Of a stretch of DNA of 64,000 nucleotides, positions 44,826 through 54,425 are shown piece by piece. This stretch comes from Adlercreutzia caecimuris B7 (GTDB lineage: Bacteria; Actinomycetota; Coriobacteriia; Coriobacteriales; Eggerthellaceae). A model generated the notes under the pieces. It had not been told where the DNA came from. It was given only the letters and a program-made list of their open reading frames with translations, and ran no database searches. The stretch covers positions 328,424 through 392,423 of the forward strand of contig NZ_KE159646.1 of NCBI RefSeq assembly GCF_000403355.2, given 5' to 3'. The position numbers were made by a program, and so were the translations under genes. How positions within the stretch are numbered: position 1 is the stretch's first letter; each line of letters opens with the position of its first letter.

Positions 44826-45533
44826 ATGTACCAACCAGTGAGAATCGCCCCCTCTATTCTGTCCGCCGACTTCATGAACCTCGGGGCCGACATTGCCATG
44901 ATCGAGGCCGCGGGGGCCGGCTTCGTGCACATCGACGTGATGGATGGCCACTTCGTGCCGAACCTCACCATGGGCGTGCCGCTTTTGAAGCAGCTGAAAG
45001 CCGCCACCTCGCTCGTCTGCGATGTGCACCTCATGATCGACAACCCCCTCACCGAGATCCCCTGGTTCATCGACGCCGGGGCCGATTTGGTGAACGTGCA
45101 TGCGGAGGCGCTCACCGCCGACGAGCTCGTCTGCGCCGTGGCGATGATCCACGAGGCGGGGTGCAAGGCCGCCGCGGCCCTGAAGCCCAAGACCCCCGTA
45201 TCTGCCTTGGATCCGGTCATCGACCGGCTGGACATGGCGCTCGTCATGTCGGTGGAGCCGGGCTTCTCGGGTCAAAGCTACATCGCCGGCAGCGATCGGA
45301 GGGTGGCCGAGGTGGCGGCCCGTGCCCGGGCGGCGGGCAACGAGTCCATGCTCATCCAGGTGGACGGCGGTATCGGCGAGGTTACCGCCCCGCTTGTGGC
45401 CGCGGCCGGCGCCGACGTGCTCGTGTGCGGCAACGCCGTGTTCAAGGCCGCCGACCCGGCGCTCGCCTTGCAGACGGTGCAGGCGGTAGCCGACGTGGCG
45501 CGCCTGACCGCCCTGGCCGGCGGGGAGGCGTAG
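44826..45533 (+). CDS. rpe: Ribulose-phosphate 3-epimerase
   Basis: 235 residues, a TIM barrel. Motifs are IAPSILSADFMNLG, HIDVMDGHFVPNLTMG (metal ligands) and VMSVEPGFSGQSYI. It interconverts ribulose-5-phosphate and xylulose-5-phosphate. GATGAGGATG precedes the ATG. It is followed within six bases by the cysteine desulfurase gene, so they probably share a transcript. Confidence 0.94.
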   Translation: MYQPVRIAPSILSADFMNLGADIAMIEAAGAGFVHIDVMDGHFVPNLTMGVPLLKQLKAATSLVCDVHLMIDNPLTEIPWFIDAGADLVNVHAEALTADELVCAVAMIHEAGCKAAAALKPKTPVSALDPVIDRLDMALVMSVEPGFSGQSYIAGSDRRVAEVAARARAAGNESMLIQVDGGIGEVTAPLVAAAGADVLVCGNAVFKAADPALALQTVQAVADVARLTALAGGEA

Positions 45534-45538
45534 GCCCT

Positions 45539-46735
45539 ATGGATGCGCAGCTTCCCGTCTACCTGGATTACGCCGCCACCGCTCCTTTGTGCGAGGAGGC
45601 GGCCCGAGCCATGGAGCCCTTCCAGGTGCCCGGCCCGGAGAACTTGGCCGTGAACGCCAACGCCAACGGGCTTTACGGTCTGGGCCGGGCGGCCTTCGAC
45701 CTGCTCGAGGATGCCCGACGCCGCGTGGCCCGCGCCCTGGGGGCCCGCCGTCCCGACGAGATCGTGTTCACCTCCGGGGCCACCGAGGCCGACGACGCGG
45801 CCATCGCGGGGCTCGTGGCTGCCGCCCGCGACCAGCGGCGCCTGGCCGGTCGGGGCAATCGTCCCGTTCATGTGATCACCTCGGCCATCGAGCACGACGC
45901 GGTGCTCGCCCCCTGCCGCCGCCTGGAGGCCGAGGGCGTGCGCGTCACCTACCTGCGCCCCGACCGCCAGGGCTTCATCGAGGCCCGCGTCCTGGAAGAG
46001 GCCCTCACCCCCGACACGGTGCTCGTGTCGGTGCAGGCCGCCAACTCGGAGGTGGGCTCCATCCAGCCCATCGCCGAGCTGGCGGCTCTGGCCCACAGGA
46101 CCGGGGCGCTCTTCCACACCGATGCCGTGCAGGCCCTGGGGAAGATGCCCCTGAACATGGAGGCGCTCGGTGTGGACGCCGCCTCCTTCTCGGCCCACAA
46201 GATCGGCGGCCCGAAGGGGGTGGGCGCCCTGTACCTCAAGGCCCGCACTCCCTTTGCCCCGTTCCTGCTCGGCGGGGGCCAGGAGGGCGGTCGGCGCAGC
46301 GGCACCCAGAACGTGGTCGGCATCGTCGGTTTCGCCGCGGCCTGCGAGGCGGCTGCGGCCCGCGAGGAGGACGAATCGGCGCGCCTGCGGGCTCTGCGCG
46401 ACAAGCTGTACGGGGCCCTCGGGGGCTTGGACGGCTTCCAGGCCACGGTGGAGGTGGATCCGGGCAGCCGCGACTTCCTCCCCAACATCGTGCACGTGCT
46501 GGCCGACGAGTGGGAGAGCGAGACTATGGTGCTGCGCTTCGATCAGCTCGGCTTCTGCGTGGCCGGGGGCAGTGCCTGCTCGTCCCATTCCCTGGAACCG
46601 AGCCATGTGCTCAAGGCCATGGGCATCAGCGGGGATATCGCCTTCAACGCCCTGCGCATCTCCATGGGCCGCTATACCACCGAGGCGGACATCGACGCCT
46701 TGGCGAGGGCCGCCCGAAAAGTTCTGAACTGGTAA
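45539..46735 (+). CDS. Cysteine desulfurase, NifS/IscS-like
   Basis: 398 residues. A PLP enzyme of aminotransferase class V: YLDYAATAPL at the start, ITSAIEHDAVL, VSVQAANSEVGSIQP, FHTDAVQALGKMP, the PLP Lys in SFSAHKIGGPKGVGALY, and the active-site Cys in AGGSACSSHS. It takes sulfur from cysteine for iron-sulfur clusters or tRNA thiolation. No scaffold gene (iscU) or mnmA follows, so the partner is unclear. The ATG at 45539 is the family start, though the frame is open upstream. Confidence 0.9.
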   Translation: MDAQLPVYLDYAATAPLCEEAARAMEPFQVPGPENLAVNANANGLYGLGRAAFDLLEDARRRVARALGARRPDEIVFTSGATEADDAAIAGLVAAARDQRRLAGRGNRPVHVITSAIEHDAVLAPCRRLEAEGVRVTYLRPDRQGFIEARVLEEALTPDTVLVSVQAANSEVGSIQPIAELAALAHRTGALFHTDAVQALGKMPLNMEALGVDAASFSAHKIGGPKGVGALYLKARTPFAPFLLGGGQEGGRRSGTQNVVGIVGFAAACEAAAAREEDESARLRALRDKLYGALGGLDGFQATVEVDPGSRDFLPNIVHVLADEWESETMVLRFDQLGFCVAGGSACSSHSLEPSHVLKAMGISGDIAFNALRISMGRYTTEADIDALARAARKVLNW

Positions 46736-46743
46736 GGAGAGCT

Positions 46744-47559
46744 ATGGAACTCGTCAACACCCACTGCCACTGCGTGTACTCCGGCCACGGCGTCGGCTCT
46801 GTGGCGGAATATGCCGACGCCGCAGCTGCCGCCGGCCTGACCACGCTTGCCTTCACCGAGCACTTCCCGCTGTCGGCAGCCTTCGACCCGGATCGCTATC
46901 TCTCCATGACCGAGGAGAACCTGCCGCGCTACTTGGCCGAGATCGAGCAGGCTCGCGCCGCCCATCCCTCGGTGGAGTTCATCGTGGGCACCGAGATGGA
47001 CTATCTGGGCGACTTGGAGGACCGCGCCTTGGACGAGGCTGCTCTGGCCCCCTTCGCCTTCAAGCTCGGCAGCGTGCACTTCATCGACGGCTGGGCCTTC
47101 GACGACCCGGCCCAGCGCGGCCGCTGGGAGGAACCCGGCGCCCCCGATGCCATCTGGCGGCGCTACGGCGAGCTGTGGTGCGAGGCCGCAGCGAATCGAA
47201 CGAACCCCTATGACGCCATGAGCCATCCCGATCTGGCGAAGAAGTTCGGCTTCTACCCGACCTTCGATCTGGGGCCCTTTTACGAGGCCATGGCCGAGGC
47301 GGCTCGGGCCGGCGAGCGCATGGTGGAGGTGAACACGTCGGGGGCCTACTACGCCTGCGCCGAGATGTTCCCGGCCCCGGCCCTGCTGGCGGCGTTTCGC
47401 CGAGCCGGCGTGCCCTGCACCGTGGGCTGTGACTCCCACGATCCGGCCAACGTGGCCCGCGACATCCGCCGTGCCTACGACCTCATGTACGAGGCGGGCT
47501 ATAGAAGCGTTACCGTCCCGACAGCCACGGGGGACCGCCGAAGTATTACCATCGAGTGA
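46744..47559 (+). CDS. PHP-domain phosphoesterase, histidinol-phosphatase HisJ-like
   Basis: 271 residues. PHP metal motifs are NTHCHCVYSGHG near the N-terminus, AFTEHFPL, GTEMDYLG, GSVHFIDGW, SHPDLAKKFGF and GCDSHDP near the C-terminus. This plan is that of HisK/HisJ-type histidinol-phosphate phosphatases, though no other his gene is in the window, so the substrate is not certain. AAGGAGAG precedes the ATG, eight bases after the desulfurase stop. Confidence 0.82.
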   Translation: MELVNTHCHCVYSGHGVGSVAEYADAAAAAGLTTLAFTEHFPLSAAFDPDRYLSMTEENLPRYLAEIEQARAAHPSVEFIVGTEMDYLGDLEDRALDEAALAPFAFKLGSVHFIDGWAFDDPAQRGRWEEPGAPDAIWRRYGELWCEAAANRTNPYDAMSHPDLAKKFGFYPTFDLGPFYEAMAEAARAGERMVEVNTSGAYYACAEMFPAPALLAAFRRAGVPCTVGCDSHDPANVARDIRRAYDLMYEAGYRSVTVPTATGDRRSITIE

Positions 47560-47669
47560 GGTGCGCGTCGCCCGCTCTGCCTCCGAGCAGTTCGGCAATG
47601 CGCCTGTGAAACGAAAGTCGAGGGCCGGTGCATGCGCATGGGCCTGAGCGTCGAAGGAAGCTGATCGCT

Positions 47670-48590
47670 ATGGGTCTGTTCAGTAAAGGGGGGCGCGGCG
47701 GCGCTCCGACGAAGAAGGATGCGCTTTCGAAGCGCGGCACGAGCGAGCTGGCGAGAAAGTCGTTTTCCATGACCGTGGGCGCGCTCGAGGCTGCCTTGCT
47801 CAAGGAGTTTCCCGCCGAGGATGCAGAAGGCTGGGATCGCACGGGGCTTCTGGTGGGGGAGCGGTCGCTGCCGGTGACCCGCGTGGCCGTGGCCCTCGAT
47901 CCCACGGTAGCCGCTATCGCCGAGGCCGCCGCTGCCGGCGCCAACGTGCTGCTCACCCACCATCCCGCCTACTTGGCCGCACCCGACGCCTTCGCCCCTG
48001 AGGCGAGTACGGCGGTCTGCGCTGGAGCCGGGGTGTGGGCGGCTATCCGCCATCAGGTGGCCCTCATGGATTTCCATACGGCACTTGATGTGAGTCCTGC
48101 GGCCGCCCGGGTGTTGCCCGGCATGCTCGGTCTGAAGTTCACGGGCAAGCTCGCCGAGCCGCTCTCCTCGTCGCGTCGCAAGGGCTACGGCCAGGTGTGC
48201 GAGGTGCCCGCCAACGGCGATGCGCCCGAGACCCTCGGACGTTTGGCCGCACGCTGCACGGCGGTGTTCGGCCGTGCCCCGCGGGTGTGGGGAGATCCGG
48301 AGGCGGCGGTGCGCCGAGCGGTCACCTGCACCGGTTCGGCGGGCGATACCGGCGCGGCGGCCCTGGCGGCCGGCGCCGACGTCATCGTGTGCGGCGAGAT
48401 GAAGTACCACAGCGCGCTTGAGCTCTCCCAGGCAGGGCTGGCGGTCATCGAGCTCGGTCACGATGCGAGCGAGCTGCCGCTGACCGCCGTGCTGGCCGAG
48501 GCGCTCGACCGCGTCGGTGTGCCGCCCGAGGCCATCGTGCTCGTCGACCAGAGCGACAACTGGTGGTATCCCGAGGCCGTTCGCGTGTAG
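47670..48590 (+). CDS. Nif3-like dinuclear metal-centre protein
   Basis: 306 residues. A basic lead of about 30 residues is followed by the NIF3 domain: WDRTGLLVGE, the metal His pair in VLLTHHPAYL, VALMDFHTALDV, and the C-terminal GEMKYHSALELSQAGLAVIELGHDASE. Family members bind two metals and some have been annotated as GTP cyclohydrolase type 2; the real activity is unsettled. AAGGAAG precedes the ATG at 47670. The partner gene downstream encodes a zinc-ribbon coiled-coil protein, a frequent pairing. Confidence 0.87.
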   Translation: MGLFSKGGRGGAPTKKDALSKRGTSELARKSFSMTVGALEAALLKEFPAEDAEGWDRTGLLVGERSLPVTRVAVALDPTVAAIAEAAAAGANVLLTHHPAYLAAPDAFAPEASTAVCAGAGVWAAIRHQVALMDFHTALDVSPAAARVLPGMLGLKFTGKLAEPLSSSRRKGYGQVCEVPANGDAPETLGRLAARCTAVFGRAPRVWGDPEAAVRRAVTCTGSAGDTGAAALAAGADVIVCGEMKYHSALELSQAGLAVIELGHDASELPLTAVLAEALDRVGVPPEAIVLVDQSDNWWYPEAVRV

Positions 48591-48681
48591 CGCGAAATAG
48601 ATTTTTTCGGTCTCGTCCCTCAACGACGGTGTTTTCGCCTATCATTGTCGGGTATTCATCCGATCTGAAGGAGAGACGCCC

Positions 48682-49401
48682 ATGGAAGCGACGCGCGAGG
48701 ACATCGAAGGCCTGTTTGAGCTGCAGCGCATCGATCTGGAGGTCAAGCGCCTGACCAAGGAGCTCGACGACTTGCCCCAGCGTTCCATTATCGTGGCGGC
48801 CCGCGAGAAGACGACGGAGATCGAGGCGAAGGCCGAGAAGGTGGCCGAGCTGAAGCGCGTCACGGCGAGGAAGATCACGCGCATTGACGACGAGGATGCC
48901 TCCCTGGCCAAGAAGGAGGCCGGCGTGCAGGCGGCCATCGACGCCGCCCATGGCGATTTCCGCAACGTGGAGGCCCGTACCAAAGAGCTCGCCGGCATCG
49001 TGCGCCGCCGCGGCACCATCGCCGAGGAGCGCATCGGCGTGCAGGCCGAGCTTGATAAGATCACAGCCATGGAGGCTCAGATCGTGCTCGCGCTGGAGGA
49101 GCTGGCGGCCAAGGAGCAGCAGGCCATCGACTCCTTTCAGAAGCAGGGCGGCGATTTGAAGCTGGCCATCGCCAAGCTGGAGGCCGGCCGCGGCCAGGTG
49201 GAGGCGAAGGTTGATGCCGAGCTTGTGCGCAGCTACGACCGCATCGCGGCCCGCTCGGGCGGCGTGTCCGTCGGCGTGCTCGACGGCTCCCGCTGCGGCG
49301 TGTGCCGCATGCCCATCGAAGGCGGCCGGCTCATCGACCTGCGCGGCCAGGCCCCCCTGGGCATTTGTCCGTCCTGCAAACGTCTCTTAGTGATCGCGTA
49401 A
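48682..49401 (+). CDS. Coiled-coil protein with C-terminal zinc ribbon
   Basis: 239 residues. Residues 1-180 are a long coiled coil of Lys, Glu and Ala heptads. The end has a zinc ribbon with two Cys pairs (CGVCRMPIEGG and CPSCKRLL). This is the family often found beside Nif3 homologues in actinobacteria and others. Its proposed roles are structural or nucleic-acid binding and none is established. GAAGGAGAG precedes the ATG. Confidence 0.82.
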   Translation: MEATREDIEGLFELQRIDLEVKRLTKELDDLPQRSIIVAAREKTTEIEAKAEKVAELKRVTARKITRIDDEDASLAKKEAGVQAAIDAAHGDFRNVEARTKELAGIVRRRGTIAEERIGVQAELDKITAMEAQIVLALEELAAKEQQAIDSFQKQGGDLKLAIAKLEAGRGQVEAKVDAELVRSYDRIAARSGGVSVGVLDGSRCGVCRMPIEGGRLIDLRGQAPLGICPSCKRLLVIA

Positions 49402-49409
49402 AATTTTTC

Positions 49410-49439
49410 TTGTAACAGCCTGTGGGGCTGTGGTATATT
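49410..49439 (+). promoter_or_regulatory. Promoter of rpmB
   Basis: TTGTAA (49410-49415), 18-base spacer, TATATT (49434-49439). Confidence 0.65.
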
Positions 49440-49489
49440 AACAAGGCTGTGTCTTAAACAAGTAATTTGGTTTAACGGAGTTGATAGCA

Positions 49490-49681
49490 ATGTCGAAGGT
49501 TTGCGAAGTTTGCGGTAAGCACCCCGTCGCTGGTCGTAGCATCAGCCACTCCCATCGTGTGAGCAACCGCATGTTCCGTCCGAACATCCAGAAGATCACC
49601 ATTCGCGATGCGAAGGGCCATGTCCGTCGCGCGAACGTGTGCACCTCCTGCATGAAGGCCGGAAAGGTGGAGCGCGCCTAG
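49490..49681 (+). CDS. rpmB: 50S ribosomal protein L28
   Basis: 63 residues. VCEVCGKHPVAGRSISHSH is the L28 start, with the first zinc Cys pair; VCTSCMKAGKV supplies the second, so this is the zinc-binding form. CGGAG lies before the ATG. It is a single-gene unit between a good promoter and a terminator. Confidence 0.96.
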   Translation: MSKVCEVCGKHPVAGRSISHSHRVSNRMFRPNIQKITIRDAKGHVRRANVCTSCMKAGKVERA

Positions 49682-49712
49682 CAGCTCGCTTCCCTGAAGT
49701 GCTCGAACCCCG

Positions 49713-49735
49713 AAAGCCCGCCCTTGCGGGCTTTT
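49713..49735 (+). terminator. Terminator of rpmB
   Basis: Nine-pair stem AAAGCCCGC/GCGGGCTTT with a four-base loop, ending in a short T-run. Confidence 0.75.
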
Positions 49736-49948
49736 CGTGTTTGTGCAATGGTCGCCTATGGAAAGGGAAGCGTCCCGCCCGAGCGTTTTCCAGAGCGACG
49801 GGAAGCGTCCGGCGGCTGCGCCCGCCCTGCGAAGGGCGTGCAGGCGAAGTGCGGCAAGCCGCCCCTTAGGGCCTGCGGGAGTCGCGGGTGATTGTGGAAT
49901 ATGCCCGACGGTCAACCGCGGGTAACCGCGCCGCTATCTTCCTTGCGC

Positions 49949-49954
49949 TATACT
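49949..49954 (+). promoter_or_regulatory. Possible -10 box before the Asp23 gene
   Basis: TATACT, 45 bases before the ATG. The adjacent TTGCGC is too close to act as its -35. The preceding 200 bases show no gene. Confidence 0.35.
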
Positions 49955-49999
49955 CTTTGCACGAACGTATGTGAAAACTCAGAGGAAAGGATACCTCCC

Positions 50000-50347
50000 A
50001 TGAGTTCTGCGATTTCCGGCAACTTGCACGTCGCCAACGACGTGCTGGCCGATTTGGTCGGCAATGCCGCCATGGAGTGCTACGGCGTGGTGGGCGTGTG
50101 CGCGCCGAACGCCGCCGACGGCATCGCGAAGATTCTCCCCGCCAGCCGCCTGCGCCGCGGCGTGGTGGTCAACAGCCTCGACGAGGGCGTGCACGTGGAT
50201 CTCTATATTATCGTGGAGTACGGCACCAACATCGCCACGGTGTCGCGCAATCTTATCGATCAGGTCAGCTTTGCGTTGAAGGAATACGCGCGCGTGCCGC
50301 TGGCCGGTGTCGACGTGCACGTGATGGACGTCAAGGTGCGTCGCTAG
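50000..50347 (+). CDS. Asp23/Gls24 family protein
   Basis: 115 residues of the Asp23 family, a small cytoplasmic or membrane-associated envelope-stress protein. Typical are LADLVGNAAMECYGVVGVC and VHVDLYIIVEYGTNI, ending in VDVHVMDVKV. AGAGGAAAGGA precedes the ATG. In Gram-positive bacteria a member of this family directly precedes fakA, as here; the working link between them is not known. Confidence 0.88.
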   Translation: MSSAISGNLHVANDVLADLVGNAAMECYGVVGVCAPNAADGIAKILPASRLRRGVVVNSLDEGVHVDLYIIVEYGTNIATVSRNLIDQVSFALKEYARVPLAGVDVHVMDVKVRR

Positions 50348-50427
50348 CCCCCACTTGAGCCGGGTGCCGGCGGGGCCGCGAGGAGGCGGCTCGCATCGCG
50401 TCGCCCTTGAAGGAGCATCAAACGCTT

Positions 50428-52056
50428 ATGTCTACTTACACTTCCAACAATATCCTGAATGCCGTGGCCGCCGCCGCCAAGACACTCGACGAGCGCAAGG
50501 AGGAGGTCAACCGCCTGAACGTGTTCCCCGTGCCCGACGGCGACACGGGCACGAACATGTCGCTGACCATCCAGAGCGTGGTGGGCAACGTGGCCAACCT
50601 CGCCATCGGCGCCAGCGCGCACGAGGTGCGCAAAGCCATTACCACCGGCGCGCTCATGGGCGCTCGCGGCAACTCCGGCGTCATCACCTCCCAGATCCTG
50701 CGCGGCCTGTGCGAGGGCAGCCAAGGCTACGACGTCTTCGACACCGCATCGGTTTCCGCCGCCTTCGCCAAGGCCGTGGAAGTGGCCTTCCAGGCCGTGC
50801 GCAAGCCCGTGGAGGGCACTATCCTCACGGTGCTGCGCGATGCGGCCGCAGCGGCGAGGAACGCCGAGGAGGAGGGGCTTTCCACCGAGGAGGCCCTCGA
50901 TGCCATCGTGGCCGAGGCGTACGCATCGGTGCAGCGCACCCCCGATCTGCTGCCCGTGCTCAAGGAGCACGGCGTGGTGGACGCCGGCGGCTTCGGTCTC
51001 GCCATCATCTTCGATGCCTTCACCGCAGCGCTTTTGGGTCGGGCGGGCACCATGGTCGATGAGCTGTCCTTTGGCCGCGCGTCGCATCCGAAGGTGGAGA
51101 TCGAGCAGGTGAACGACTGGGAGGGCTCGCAGTACCGTTACTGCAACGAGTTCCTCGTCGATTCCGACACGCTCGACCGCGAGGAGGCGCTGAATTTCCT
51201 GTCCACCATGGGCGATTGCGAGTTGTGCGTGGGCGACGTGCCGAAGTTCAAGGTGCACGTGCACTCCGATCATCCCGATCAGGTGCTGGCCTACTTCCTC
51301 GAGCGCGGCCAGGTGTCCGAGGTGTTCATCCACAATATGCAGATGCAGTCGGTCGAGCGCACCGAGAAGCTCGCCGCCGAAGAGGAGGCGCAGCGCAAGC
51401 CCCTCGGATTCGTGGCCGTGGCCGCCGGCGAGGGCAACGCCGCCATCTTGAAGAGCCTCGGAGTCGATGTGGTCGTCTCGGGCGGCCAGACCATGAATCC
51501 CTCCACGAAGGACTTGCTCGATGCCATTGGCTCGGTGAACGCCGATGCCGTCATCGTCCTGCCGAACAACTCGAACATCATCATGGCGGCCAACTCCGCC
51601 GCCGAGCTCGCCGAGGTTTCCTGCGCTGTGGTGCCCACCAAGTCGGTGCCCCAGGCCTTCTCGGCTCTGTTCTCGGTGGATCAGGACGCTTCCTTGGAGA
51701 CCAATGTGGAGGAGATGGCCGAGGCCGCTGCCGCGGTGAAGACCGGCGAGGTCACTTGGGCCACCCGCGACTCGAAGGACGCCGAGGGCAATCCCATCGT
51801 TGAAGGCGACGTCATCGGCATTGCCGACGGCTCTATCGAGGCGGTGGACGATTCCATCGACGGCGCGGTGCTCAAGCTGCTCGCGAAGATGGATGCCGAA
51901 GGCGCCGACACGTGCACGCTTTTGGCTGGCGAGGGCTACGGCGATGAGGATCTGGAGGCGCTCGTGACCGAGATCGAGGCGGTTTACGAAGACTTGGAAG
52001 TTGACGCCCAGCGCGGCGAGCAGCCTCTGTACCCCATTGTTTTCTCAGTTGAGTAA
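50428..52056 (+). CDS. fakA: Fatty acid kinase catalytic subunit (DAK2 domain)
   Basis: 542 residues. The N-terminal DAK2 kinase domain has NVFPVPDGDTGTNMSLT and MGARGNSGVITSQILRG. The C-terminal DegV-interacting region includes the Cys/His-bearing GDCELCVGDVPKFKVHVHSDHPD. FakA phosphorylates fatty acids held by FakB (DegV) proteins; acyl-phosphate can then enter phospholipid synthesis through PlsY or PlsX, both in the window. No fakB gene is visible here. I prefer ATG 50428 to TTG 50407. A foldback element begins 23 bases after the stop. Confidence 0.91.
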   Translation: MSTYTSNNILNAVAAAAKTLDERKEEVNRLNVFPVPDGDTGTNMSLTIQSVVGNVANLAIGASAHEVRKAITTGALMGARGNSGVITSQILRGLCEGSQGYDVFDTASVSAAFAKAVEVAFQAVRKPVEGTILTVLRDAAAAARNAEEEGLSTEEALDAIVAEAYASVQRTPDLLPVLKEHGVVDAGGFGLAIIFDAFTAALLGRAGTMVDELSFGRASHPKVEIEQVNDWEGSQYRYCNEFLVDSDTLDREEALNFLSTMGDCELCVGDVPKFKVHVHSDHPDQVLAYFLERGQVSEVFIHNMQMQSVERTEKLAAEEEAQRKPLGFVAVAAGEGNAAILKSLGVDVVVSGGQTMNPSTKDLLDAIGSVNADAVIVLPNNSNIIMAANSAAELAEVSCAVVPTKSVPQAFSALFSVDQDASLETNVEEMAEAAAAVKTGEVTWATRDSKDAEGNPIVEGDVIGIADGSIEAVDDSIDGAVLKLLAKMDAEGADTCTLLAGEGYGDEDLEALVTEIEAVYEDLEVDAQRGEQPLYPIVFSVE

Positions 52057-52079
52057 CATGCTCGAAATCCCTCGGGGGC

Positions 52080-52191
52080 GCAGAACGGGCGGCATACCCA
52101 GTCGCTCGGACAGTCCTCGCTCGGCGGGACAGTCCACTGGACTGTCCCGTTCGCTGCGGAACTCGCTTGGTGGGCACACCGCCCGTTCCGC
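52080..52191 (-). repeat. Foldback element, copy 6
   Basis: Outer arms 52080-52100 and 52171-52191 pair at 17 of 21, and the remaining pairs are all G-U-type wobbles if the minus strand is transcribed except one A-U. The core and the inner stem (GGGACAGTCC/GGACTGTCCC) fit the family. It fills the fakA-recG gap. Confidence 0.9.
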
Positions 52192-52226
52192 TTTCGACAT
52201 TACCATAGCTGGGATAGGGGACATTC

Positions 52227-54401
52227 GTGCCCATTGATCGGGAAAAAGCTACGTTGGCATTGGACGGGCCCGTCAATCGGGTCCGTTTGGTCAGTCCTGC
52301 GCGAGCGAAGGCCCTAGAGAAGCTGGGCATCCGCACGCTGCGCGAACTGCTGACGCACTTCCCCCGCTCGTACGTGGATCTTTCCTCGGTGGAAACCTGC
52401 GCCTCGGCGCGCATCGGGGAGACGTGCACCGTGCGAGGCACTGTGCACGAGATCAAGCTGAAGAAGCCCCGCTACAACCTGAAGCTCGTGGAAATCGCCG
52501 TTACCGACGGCACGGGCATTCTCGTTGTGACGGCCTTCCGCCAACCCTGGCTCATGGATCAGATAAAGGCGGGGGATGCGGTGGCCGTGGCCGGGAAGGT
52601 GATCTTCGACTACGGCTACAAGCGCATGACCAACCCCTTCATCGAGGTGATCGGAGAGGGCGAGGGCATCACCGGGGCGGTCGTTCCTGTGCACCCGGCC
52701 ACCGAGAAGCTCTCGGCCGCCTGGGTGCGTCGCATTGTGGCCAACGGATTGGAAGAGGCCGAGGGCGCTTTCGATCCGCTGCCCCTGGGTCTGCGCCTGC
52801 GCTACCGGCTCATGAGCCGCGCTGCTGCGCTGCGCGCCATCCACTTCCCGCAGAGCATGGCCGAGGTGGCCGAGGCGCGACGGCGGCTCGTCTATGAGGA
52901 AGTGCTCTATTTGGAGCTCTTCCTCATGCAGGAGGGCGCCGAGCGCTCCCGCGACGCGCACCCCACCGCCCATACGGTGAATGGACCGTGCGTGGCCGCC
53001 TTCGCCGCGCAGCTGCCCTTCGCGCTCACCGGCGAGCAGGAGCGCGCCCGCGACGAGATACTGGAGGGCATGGCCGCCCCCTCGGCGATGAACCACATGC
53101 TTTTGGGCGATGTGGGCACCGGCAAGACCGTCGTGGCCGGATTCGCCCTGGCCGCAGCCGCCGACACGGGTGGCCAGGCCATGCTGCTCGCACCTACCGA
53201 GGTGCTCGCCCGCCAGCATGCGGAGGGCTTGGGCGGGCTGCTCGCCCAAGCGGGCGTCACCTGCGCGCTGCTCACCGGCTCCACGCCGGTCGCCGAGCGC
53301 GCCTCCATCACCGAGCGCTTCGCCGCGGGCGACGTGGACGTGCTCATCGGCACCCACGCCCTCCTCTCCGACGACGTGGCGCCGGCGCGCCTCACCCTCG
53401 CCGTTATCGACGAGCAGCAGCGTTTCGGCGTGGATCAGCGCACGCGCCTGCTGGCCAAGGGGGAGGCGCCCGATGCGCTCTATCTCACGGCTACGCCCAT
53501 CCCGCGCACCCTCGCCCTCGCGCTCTACGGCAACCTCACCTTGTCCTATATCAAGCACCGCCCTCACGACGCCGTCTCGCGCACCACGCGCGTGCTGCGC
53601 CGCGAGCAGGCCGGCGAGGCTTTCGACGCTGCGAGCGCGGCTCTGTCCCGCGGCGAGCAGGTGTACGTGGTGTGCCCGCTGGTGGGCAAGGGTGCCGAGG
53701 AGCGCGACGAGAAGGCGGCCGGCAAGCAGTCCGATGCCGATGCGGCGGGGGAGGAGTACCACCCGGCCGTGGCCATCGAGGACGCGGACGACTTCGACGA
53801 TGATGTGACCGCGGCTACCCGCGAGGCCGAGATGCTGCAGAGAAACACCTTCCCCGATTACGTGGTTGAGCTGCTCCACGGCGGCATGGGCACCGAGGCG
53901 AAACGCGAGGTGATGGAGCGCTTCCGTGCTGGCGAGGTGCAGGTGCTCGTGGCCACTACCGTCATCGAGGTGGGCGTGGACGTGCCCAACGCCACGGTGA
54001 TGATCGTCGAGGACGCCGACCGATTCGGCCTGGCCCAGCTCCACCAGCTGCGCGGGCGTGTGGGCCGCGGCACCAAGGCCGCCGAGGTGTACCTGCTATC
54101 CGCCTCCACCCGGGAGGAATCCCTCGCGCGCCTGGCGGCCATGGAGACCACCGATGACGGCTTCGAGCTGGCCGCCTTCGACTTGTCCCTGCGGCGGGAA
54201 GGCGATATCCTCGGCAACCGCCAGCATGGGGCCAGCGGGCTGAAGCTCGTGAACATCATGCGGGACGGGGCGGTCATCGAGGCGGCCCACGCCGACGCCG
54301 CCGCCCTTCTGGATGTGGACCCCGACCTGGAAGAGCCCGACCACCGCGCCATGGCCCGGGAAGTGCGCCTGGCCTTCGTCGGCGAGGCCGTGGGCGGGTA
54401 G
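52227..54401 (+). CDS. recG: ATP-dependent DNA helicase RecG
   Basis: 724 residues. An N-terminal wedge/OB domain (about 60-160) is followed by helicase motifs: LGDVGTGKTVVAGFA (Walker A), DEQQRFGVDQRT (motif II, usually DEQHRFG), TATPIPRTLA, and the C-terminal RADQ-like LRGRVGRGTKAAEVYLL. RecG remodels stalled replication forks and Holliday junctions. An acidic insert (about residues 490-535, with EDADDFDDDV) separates motifs IV and V. The start is GTG. A foldback element lies on each side of the gene. Confidence 0.95.
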   Translation: MPIDREKATLALDGPVNRVRLVSPARAKALEKLGIRTLRELLTHFPRSYVDLSSVETCASARIGETCTVRGTVHEIKLKKPRYNLKLVEIAVTDGTGILVVTAFRQPWLMDQIKAGDAVAVAGKVIFDYGYKRMTNPFIEVIGEGEGITGAVVPVHPATEKLSAAWVRRIVANGLEEAEGAFDPLPLGLRLRYRLMSRAAALRAIHFPQSMAEVAEARRRLVYEEVLYLELFLMQEGAERSRDAHPTAHTVNGPCVAAFAAQLPFALTGEQERARDEILEGMAAPSAMNHMLLGDVGTGKTVVAGFALAAAADTGGQAMLLAPTEVLARQHAEGLGGLLAQAGVTCALLTGSTPVAERASITERFAAGDVDVLIGTHALLSDDVAPARLTLAVIDEQQRFGVDQRTRLLAKGEAPDALYLTATPIPRTLALALYGNLTLSYIKHRPHDAVSRTTRVLRREQAGEAFDAASAALSRGEQVYVVCPLVGKGAEERDEKAAGKQSDADAAGEEYHPAVAIEDADDFDDDVTAATREAEMLQRNTFPDYVVELLHGGMGTEAKREVMERFRAGEVQVLVATTVIEVGVDVPNATVMIVEDADRFGLAQLHQLRGRVGRGTKAAEVYLLSASTREESLARLAAMETTDDGFELAAFDLSLRREGDILGNRQHGASGLKLVNIMRDGAVIEAAHADAAALLDVDPDLEEPDHRAMAREVRLAFVGEAVGG

Positions 54402-54425
54402 ACTCGAGGGGCTCATCGCCCGTCG

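Noticed and set aside
49737-49925. A 62-codon frame between rpmB and the Asp23 gene
   Set aside because: Begins within bases of the rpmB terminator, with no ribosome site or recognisable composition.
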